Shown here in pieces: positions 57,176 to 61,804 of a DNA stretch of 61,804 nucleotides. Each line of letters opens with the position of its first letter. The stretch's first letter is position 1. The notes under the pieces are model-generated. The model saw only the letters and a list, made by a program, of their open reading frames with translations, had not been told where the DNA came from and searched no databases. Origin of the DNA: a virus; IMG/VR virus record IMGVR_UViG_3300047392_000043, positions 1-61,804 of that record. The stretch is one strand, 5' to 3'. A program made the translations under genes and the position numbers.

Positions 57176-58645
57176 CTACTTGCCTTTGATCATTTTCCAG
57201 ACACTATATGCAACAACTGACCCCATCAAGCACAATATTGCTAGACTAATTGGCCGTGTAACAAACGGAGTAAAGTCTCCACTGGTAATTGCAAGCTGTC
57301 GCCTAAAGTATTCTTCGAACATTGGACCTAACACTAGTCCTAACATCAATGGAGCAGGCTCTAAGTCTAATACGTTAAACACATAGCCAAGAAATCCAAA
57401 CAGACCTATTAGCATTACTTCATTGGCATTGTTGTTTACGCTATACGCACCTATGCAACATATTGCAATGATAACAGGGTACAAGATGTGATACGGTATG
57501 CGAACAATTTGTACCCAAAGTCGAACCAGTGGTACATTTAAAATTAGCAACATGATATTGCCAATAAGCATACTAACAACCAGTCCCCAAAATAGCGCAG
57601 GCTGTTTGTCTAACATACCAGGTCCGGGCTGAACACCATTCATAACAAGTGCGCCTAGCATCAGTGCCATGACAGCGTTCTCAGGTAGGCCGAAACTTAA
57701 CAAGGGAATAAAGCCAGTTTGACTCGCGGCATTGTTAGCGGCTTCTGGAGCCGCAACACCTTCAATGGCACCTTTACCAAACTCGTCTTTATGCTTGCTT
57801 ACTTTTTTATCAAGTGCATAAGCGGCATATGAACTAATAGCCGCACTGCCTCCTGGTATCAGTCCAAAGAAACTGCCAACCATGCCACCCCTTATACTAG
57901 CAGGAATGATTCGCTTAAATTGTTCCCACGTTGGAAACAGAGCAATACTTCCCGAGTACGCTTTCATTTCTGTATTGGATGCAATGTTCTTTGCAATCTC
58001 GCCAATAGCAAAGATACCAATTGCAATAGTAACAAAGCCAATGCCATCTTCTAGATCAATAATGCCAAATGTATATCTGGATTGTCCTGTTGATAAGTCT
58101 GTTCCAACAAATCCAATTAAGATCCCTACCAGTGCCATTCCAATGCCACGAACTAAATCACCTGTAGTGAGAATACCTACGGTAACAAATCCAAATGCCA
58201 TCAGCATACAATACTCAGCTGGTCCAAATAAAAATGCTAGCTTACTTAATGGAGGACTAAACACGGCAATTAACATGGTAGCTAAACAACCAGCAATGAA
58301 GCTGGCAAAGCCTGCTGTAAAGATTGCAACACCAGCTTGCCCACGTTTGGTCATTTCGTGGCCATCAACGCAAGTCATGACACTAGATGCTTCTCCGGGA
58401 GTGTTAAGCAAAATGCTTGTGGTACTGCCGCCGTACTGACTACCATAGTAAATGCCTGCCAGCATGATAATGCTTGGGATAGGACCCAATGCATAGGTCA
58501 TTGGCAACAACATGCTAATAGTTGCAGTGGGCCCAAGGCCAGGCAGTACGCCGATTAGTGTTCCTATCAACGCACCCAACAAACAGTATGCTAGGTTAGT
58601 AAATGACCCAGCAACTGACAGGCCCAACAGTAGATTGTCTATAAT
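57176..58645 (-). CDS. tctA: TctA family large membrane subunit of a tripartite tricarboxylate transporter
   Basis: About 489 residues, roughly 12 helices. TLIGVLPGLGPTATISMLLP, YGSQYGGSTTSILLNTPGEA, GLIPGGSAAISSYAAYALDK and TGFIPLLSFGLPENAVMALM are family hallmarks, so it is complete. Start problem: no ATG. AAGGAG (58660-58655) precedes ATC-ATT-ATA-GAC-AAT-CTA in frame; ATT at 58645 (or ATC 58648, ATA 58642) best fits the spacing and the homologous N-terminus; TTG at 58627 lacks a ribosome site. The frame overlaps the tctB stop. Confidence 0.9.
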   Translation of the reverse strand: MIDNLLLGLSVAGSFTNLAYCLLGALIGTLIGVLPGLGPTATISMLLPMTYALGPIPSIIMLAGIYYGSQYGGSTTSILLNTPGEASSVMTCVDGHEMTKRGQAGVAIFTAGFASFIAGCLATMLIAVFSPPLSKLAFLFGPAEYCMLMAFGFVTVGILTTGDLVRGIGMALVGILIGFVGTDLSTGQSRYTFGIIDLEDGIGFVTIAIGIFAIGEIAKNIASNTEMKAYSGSIALFPTWEQFKRIIPASIRGGMVGSFFGLIPGGSAAISSYAAYALDKKVSKHKDEFGKGAIEGVAAPEAANNAASQTGFIPLLSFGLPENAVMALMLGALVMNGVQPGPGMLDKQPALFWGLVVSMLIGNIMLLILNVPLVRLWVQIVRIPYHILYPVIIAICCIGAYSVNNNANEVMLIGLFGFLGYVFNVLDLEPAPLMLGLVLGPMFEEYFRRQLAITSGDFTPFVTRPISLAILCLMGSVVAYSVWKMIKGK

Positions 58646-59064
58646 GATATTGTACTCCTTAATGCTAGTTTAAAAATTATCAATAGTCCAACTACAACTA
58701 GATACGAAACAACAAAACTTTTTACAGTAAAGTTCTTGTGCAGGATTGCAGTTGTTAGCATCAACAATAAAATTGCCAGTATTGCACCAATCTTCTCTAA
58801 TAAAAATCCAAAAGCTACAATTGCCAAAAGAACTATTGCAGGCTGTTTGATGTTGATCTGAACAGCTTCTCCGGGACTGCGAACACCACGAATCAATTGC
58901 AACACACCAATACCAATCAGCATGGCACTAATAGTCAATGGCAAAAATCCAGGACCCATATCAGCAGGTGTTCCATATTCAAGTGACCAACCAGACACAT
59001 AGAAGAATAAGCCTACTGCTATAAAGAGTAGGCCTGTAAAAAAGTTTTTCTGGCTTTTAATCAT
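58639..59064 (-). CDS. tctB: TctB small membrane subunit
   Basis: 141 residues, four helices (NFFTGLLFIAVGLFFYVSGW, LGPGFLP-type loop GPGFLPLTISAMLIGIGVLQ, AIVLLAIVAFGFLLEKIG, SYLVVVGLLIIFKLAL). Size and the DMGPGFLP motif fit TctB. Its stop lies inside the proposed start region of tctA and it overlaps tctC by four bases. Confidence 0.88.
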   Translation of the reverse strand: MIKSQKNFFTGLLFIAVGLFFYVSGWSLEYGTPADMGPGFLPLTISAMLIGIGVLQLIRGVRSPGEAVQINIKQPAIVLLAIVAFGFLLEKIGAILAILLLMLTTAILHKNFTVKSFVVSYLVVVGLLIIFKLALRSTISL

Positions 59065-60002
59065 CGCCCTCGTTGAGCTTCGTTAATTGTTGCGTCAAAT
59101 TTAGTTAGTAGTACCTCCACTGTGGCAATACTGTCTGCATAAAACTTTTCGGCGCCGATCTTACTAAACAACGGAGGACTCATCCCACTAAGCTGATTAA
59201 TTTCTGCTTCGCCTACTCGAGTTGTTGCATCATTTAAGATTTTAGAAATGCGTTCTCGTTTGGCAACAGGCATAGCTTTGTTGGCAATGGTAATGTTAAA
59301 AATATACGGAGCATCAATGCCTTGCTCTTTTAATGTCTTTACTGTTGGAACACCTGCTAAACGCTTGGGGCAACTTGCGGCCAAGATTTGTAAGTTGGGG
59401 TTGGCAGTTTTAAAAGTCTCGTAGCTTTCAATGCGGTCAATAACAAAATTTACACCATTGTTGCCAGCCATGTTAACAAGTGCATCGTTGTTTGATTTGA
59501 ACACGATGTACTTGACACGGAATCCAAACTTCTCGCCAGCAAGCAAACCTGTCAAGTGTGCGGCATTCCCAATACCAACACCACCAACGATGATTTCTTT
59601 CTCTCCACGTAAACTAGCAATACCTCCAGCTTCATTTCCTTTGTTGGAAATTACTGCCCAGCAAGCATCGCCTAGTGCATGAACGGGAACGTAGTCTGTA
59701 CGATTCAACTTGCCATTGGATGTATTCTCAACATAAGCTGGAGCAATGATAGCCAGTCGGTTAGTTGGACTAGTATCCATTTGCTTGACTGCAATAACTT
59801 GATTGCCACCGGGCTTGTAATCCATTACAAATTCAAACTCATTTTGCAATGCATTAGCTTCTTTTAAGATGCGAAGCGTTGCTGGAGTAGCACTATGACT
59901 AGGGCTGTATGGATTTACGATAGTAATCGTCTCGGTAGCATGAGATGAAAAGCCAATGGCTAAGAATGCTGTGGCTAAAAGGGTTTTGATTTTGTTTGAC
60001 AT
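59061..60002 (-). CDS. tctC: TctC/Bug-type periplasmic substrate-binding protein
   Basis: 313 residues. Signal peptide MSNKIKTLLATAFLAIGFSS / HA. ITIVNPYSPSHSATPATLRI, FVMDYKPGGNQVIAVKQM, GGVGIGNAAHLTGLLAGEKF and LAGVPTVKTLKEQGIDAPYI follow the Bug receptor fold that binds carboxylates (citrate, tartrate, terephthalate and others); the ligand is not predictable. The family is greatly expanded in Burkholderiales, a pointer to the host. First gene of the tctCBA unit. Confidence 0.9.
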   Translation of the reverse strand: MSNKIKTLLATAFLAIGFSSHATETITIVNPYSPSHSATPATLRILKEANALQNEFEFVMDYKPGGNQVIAVKQMDTSPTNRLAIIAPAYVENTSNGKLNRTDYVPVHALGDACWAVISNKGNEAGGIASLRGEKEIIVGGVGIGNAAHLTGLLAGEKFGFRVKYIVFKSNNDALVNMAGNNGVNFVIDRIESYETFKTANPNLQILAASCPKRLAGVPTVKTLKEQGIDAPYIFNITIANKAMPVAKRERISKILNDATTRVGEAEINQLSGMSPPLFSKIGAEKFYADSIATVEVLLTKFDATINEAQRGR

Positions 60003-60012
60003 GCAATTATGT

Positions 60013-60060
60013 ATGGTAGTATCACTAACATACTATACCACTTCCGTGCTACCTTAGCAA
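60013..60060 (-). promoter_or_regulatory. Promoter and possible operator of tctCBA
   Basis: Minus strand TTGCTA (60060-60055), 17 bases, TATAGT (60037-60032), 30 bases before the tctC ATG. A near-palindrome TGGTA(G)TAT...ATACTATACCA (about 60014-60040) covers the -10 and start region, a plausible repressor site. Confidence 0.6.
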
Positions 60061-60062
60061 CT

Positions 60063-60263
60063 TTATTTGCCGTTAATGGATTTCATCTTCTCACGTTTTT
60101 CGTGTGTATCTCTGCAATCAACGCAACAGAATGTAAACTCCGTTGGTTCCTCGCATTCAATGCAAAAGCCTGTGCGAATTGGTACAAACTCTTTTGCTGT
60201 TGCTCGTCGCAATTCTTCTTGCGCTTCCATTGCTTCTTGTGCATCGTCGATAATATCTGCCAT
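60063..60263 (-). CDS. DksA/TraR-family zinc-finger protein
   Basis: 66 residues. N-terminal coiled helix (ADIIDDAQEAMEAQEELRRA) and the four-Cys finger FCIECEEPTEFTFCCVDC (Cys34, 37, 47, 50) with the following RDTHEK. Short TraR-like size. Such proteins bind the RNA polymerase secondary channel and alter promoter choice without ppGpp, fitting a phage regulator of host transcription. Confidence 0.8.
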   Translation of the reverse strand: MADIIDDAQEAMEAQEELRRATAKEFVPIRTGFCIECEEPTEFTFCCVDCRDTHEKREKMKSINGK

Positions 60264-60295
60264 GTTGTTTCCTTAAAACTATTTGTAATTATGCG

Positions 60296-60541
60296 TTAGG
60301 GTTTGATTTCAGTGATTTCGTACTCATTTTCGTCAAAATATGTCACTGAGTACTTGTTATCACCGTACTTGTACTTGTCTGTCCAAAATCGTTGATTGTT
60401 TGAGCTATCGTATGGAGTGATGAGCTTTAGTATAAGCATCATTTCTTCTTTCTCTTGCCCTTCTAATGTACGTTCATTTGGACGTATAATGCCTGCACGA
60501 ACCAAGAAGTCATATGCTTCCTCTTTGGTTTTAGAGTCCAT
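60296..60541 (-). CDS. Unrecognised small protein
   Basis: 81 residues, EEAYDFLVRAGIIRPNERTL, ITPYDSSNNQRFWTDKYKYG, ending VTYFDENEYEITEIKP. Helical first half, strand-rich second. It overlaps the upstream gene by 11 bases. No family. Confidence 0.55.
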   Translation of the reverse strand: MDSKTKEEAYDFLVRAGIIRPNERTLEGQEKEEMMLILKLITPYDSSNNQRFWTDKYKYGDNKYSVTYFDENEYEITEIKP

Positions 60542-60797
60542 TAGTCAGTACCCACATAAACACATCAGGTCCGTCTAGGATGACCATATCGCTTGCATAC
60601 TTTAAACGCTTGGAGCGATACTTACCGCCAACCTTTTCAACTTCGACCATCTTGGGAGTAAAGCGAAGAACCTGAGCAATGTAAAGGCCATTGTCGGCAA
60701 CTGCAACATACTGGCCTTCTTTGAACTCTCGTCCCATTAAGTCATAGTGTAGCTCAGTTGGCTTTACACTTTTGATAGGCTTTTTAACTACAGTCAT
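60531..60797 (-). CDS. Small SH3-like barrel protein
   Basis: 88 residues. MGREFKEGQYVAVADNGLYI, AQVLRFTPKMVEVEKVGGKY and SDMVILDG suggest a five-strand SH3/KOW-like barrel, often nucleic-acid or RNA-polymerase binding. No firm family. Overlaps the prepilin-like gene by four bases. Confidence 0.55.
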   Translation of the reverse strand: MTVVKKPIKSVKPTELHYDLMGREFKEGQYVAVADNGLYIAQVLRFTPKMVEVEKVGGKYRSKRLKYASDMVILDGPDVFMWVLTNGL

Positions 60798-61072
60798 TGC
60801 ATACTTCCAAAACTGCCAGGCTTGCTAGCATTGGGATTTTCACACTTTACACCTTTGCCAAACTCATCTAGAATTTGACGCGAGTTGCCACGTTGATCAA
60901 TGATAAACTTGTAGTTTTCAATGCAACGGCTTTCGGTCATACCCATAGCACCATATGTAATGTTGCTAGTGTTTGCCCCTCCGACAAGCACAGGGATGGC
61001 AACCATGATTACGATTGCCGCAATAACGCATAGGATCATGATCTCAATCAGTGTCATTCCACGTTGTTTCAT
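60794..61072 (-). CDS. Type IV prepilin-like protein
   Basis: 92 residues from the ATG at 61072 (MKQRGMTLIEIMILCVIAAI), with GGAG 6 bases upstream and ATGA overlap. The short basic leader ending in Gly, then Met-Thr-Leu-Ile-Glu5 and a long hydrophobic helix, is the prepilin peptidase (PilD) signal, cut after G5. The C-terminal domain is small, with two Cys (ESRCIENYKFII and KGVKCENP). It would be processed and inserted by the host system, perhaps as a minor pilin competitor. Confidence 0.8.
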   Translation of the reverse strand: MKQRGMTLIEIMILCVIAAIVIMVAIPVLVGGANTSNITYGAMGMTESRCIENYKFIIDQRGNSRQILDEFGKGVKCENPNASKPGSFGSMQ

Positions 61073-61269
61073 TTTATTCTCCAGAAAGGTGTGCCACGTA
61101 CAAGTTGAGGAATAGGAATTAACACAGGGATTAGCAATACCAGAATCCAAATCATTTGTAAGTACTCGGGCTCAATGAACCTATCTACAAAGATGTCGTA
61201 CATGCCAACAACAAAGTAGATAAGCCCAGTGACAAACATGTATTCGCCAGGGCTTATCGGTAACTTCAT
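61069..61269 (-). CDS. Small membrane protein
   Basis: 66 residues with two hydrophobic helices (YMFVTGLIYFVVGMYDIFV and MIWILVLLIPVLIPIPQLV). Sits between the prohibitin and the prepilin-like gene, one base from the former and overlapping the latter. No family. Confidence 0.6.
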   Translation of the reverse strand: MKLPISPGEYMFVTGLIYFVVGMYDIFVDRFIEPEYLQMIWILVLLIPVLIPIPQLVRGTPFWRIK

Positions 61270-61270
61270 A

Positions 61271-61804
61271 TTACTTGGGCATCATCAATGCGTTGAAGTT
61301 AGCAGGTACAACAATGGTCTGCACCTTGCCGTTCTTGATACCTTCGGAGATGTTCATCATGGCCTGTGCTTGCATATAAGCAATTGATTGAGCACCTTGG
61401 TTACTTAGAGCCTGCATACGCTCTGCTTCCATCTTGGCAGTCTTAACTTCAACTTCCTTTTGCTTGAGTTCGTTTTTGGCACGAACCAAATCGTTAGCAC
61501 TAGCAACAACTGAGTCAGCTGGCACAACATTACGGATCAGCACTTGTCCAACAACCAAACTACCATCTAGCTTTTCATCAGCAAGACTCTTTTGGATTTG
61601 CTCTTTGATAGCGGCTTCCATTGCTTGACGATTGTCTGCCATGTCTAGAGCTTCGTACTTACGTGCTTCTTTGTAGATAGCATTACGTGCGGCTTGGGTG
61701 ATGTAGTTGTACATCAAGTAAATGTCGCCATTGTGACGAGCATGGAACGCTTGGCTCTTGGTAGAGTAAAGCTCTGCTACTTGCGATTGATTGATGTTAT
61801 AGAT
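61271..61804 (-). CDS. Prohibitin/stomatin (SPFH) protein, 5' end cut off
   Basis: The frame is open to the window edge, giving the last 177 residues. VAELYSTKSQAFHARHNGDI, YLMYNYITQAARNAIYKEAR, SLVVGQVLIRNVVPADSVVA, then a long coiled coil (AKNELKQKEVEVKTAKMEAE) and VQTIVVPANFNALMMPK match the SPFH domain and flotillin/prohibitin coiled coil. T4-like cyanophages are known to carry prohibitin-like genes. The N-terminal membrane helix lies outside. Confidence 0.8.
   Translation of the reverse strand: MYNINQSQVAELYSTKSQAFHARHNGDIYLMYNYITQAARNAIYKEARKYEALDMADNRQAMEAAIKEQIQKSLADEKLDGSLVVGQVLIRNVVPADSVVASANDLVRAKNELKQKEVEVKTAKMEAERMQALSNQGAQSIAYMQAQAMMNISEGIKNGKVQTIVVPANFNALMMPK

Noticed and set aside
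57882-58558. Long plus-strand ORFs opposite tctA (185 and 73 residues)
   Set aside because: Pro/Ile/Ser-rich low-complexity translations antisense to a clear membrane protein gene; typical shadow ORFs.
1-61804. Bacterial chromosome or prophage instead of a phage genome
   Set aside because: Polymerase, clamp, exonuclease, dense gene overlaps and late-type boxes across the whole window favour a phage genome; no integrase, attachment site or housekeeping genes were found. A chimeric assembly at the curli or tct loci cannot be excluded from sequence alone.

Overview
The window is about 62 kb of a large tailed-phage genome of the T4-like type. The core markers are a 5'-3' exonuclease of the RNase H/FEN type (left edge), a gp45-like sliding clamp (17623-18342), a family B DNA polymerase gp43 (18403-21051), a DsbA-like DNA-binding protein (26435-26686), GH19 endolysin domains, a prohibitin (right edge) and many small phage-type ORFs. 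Almost every gene is on the minus strand, packed with ATGA or TAATG overlaps. No integrase, transposase, tRNA, rRNA or CRISPR array was seen. The cargo (FdxA-type ferredoxin, TctABC transporter, curli genes) looks like that of betaproteobacteria, so I infer a Gram-negative, probably Burkholderiales-like aquatic host. That is an inference from gene types, not a database result.

Layout. (1) 1-15.3 kb: metabolism and accessory genes: two tandem MOSC proteins, QueE, MazG-like, metallophosphoesterase, short UDP-sugar dehydrogenase, 2OG-oxygenase-like protein, ferredoxin, phosphoribosyltransferase, FolE, glutaredoxin, a CDGSH-like protein, cytidylyltransferase, GalE, glycosyltransferase and a QueD-like protein. 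(2) 15.3-21.5 kb: replication and DNA modification: a DpdA/TGT-like transglycosylase, clamp and polymerase. With QueE, FolE and QueD-like this suggests 7-deazaguanine in the phage DNA. (3) 21.5-26.7 kb: a tandem array of 13 tiny, strongly diverged paralogues (a 14th lies at 10.8 kb) with two shared motifs, W-x-x-[ED]-[NH] and a C-terminal [ED][ED]A-x-x-F-x-L-x-W, behind a near-consensus sigma70 promoter. (4) 26.7-35.3 kb: sugar and surface chemistry: nucleotidyltransferase-cupin fusion, nitronate-monooxygenase-like enzyme on the plus strand, methyltransferase, three glycosyltransferase-like paralogues (one fused to a UDP-sugar dehydrogenase) and a twitch-type radical SAM enzyme. (5) 35.3-48.6 kb: endolysin, late modular proteins, small membrane proteins on the plus strand, a CHASE2 adenylate cyclase, an ART-GNAT fusion and an amidoligase-like protein. 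(6) 48.7-53.2 kb: a curli-like module (two curlin-repeat proteins, FecR-domain protein, CsgG, CsgF). (7) 53.2-57.1 kb: further late proteins, including a ParB-like/GH19 fusion. (8) 57.2-60.0 kb: a complete tripartite tricarboxylate transporter. (9) 60.0-61.8 kb: DksA/TraR-like protein, prepilin-like protein, small membrane protein and prohibitin.

How it may work together. Early promoters (TTGACT-N17-TATAAT-like) precede the replication block and the small-protein array. AT-rich TATAAATA-like boxes lie 4-7 bases before the start codons of several late proteins. Those proteins share a short N-terminal peptide (M-[KRL]-[LI]-R-[ED]-L/I...E), and some carry internal V-[AL]-E-G sites. This looks like capsid targeting plus prohead-protease processing, so several enzyme domains may be packaged in the head and injected with the DNA. 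The most unusual content is the paralogue array, the processed-polyprotein signature, and the curli and TctABC modules on a phage genome.
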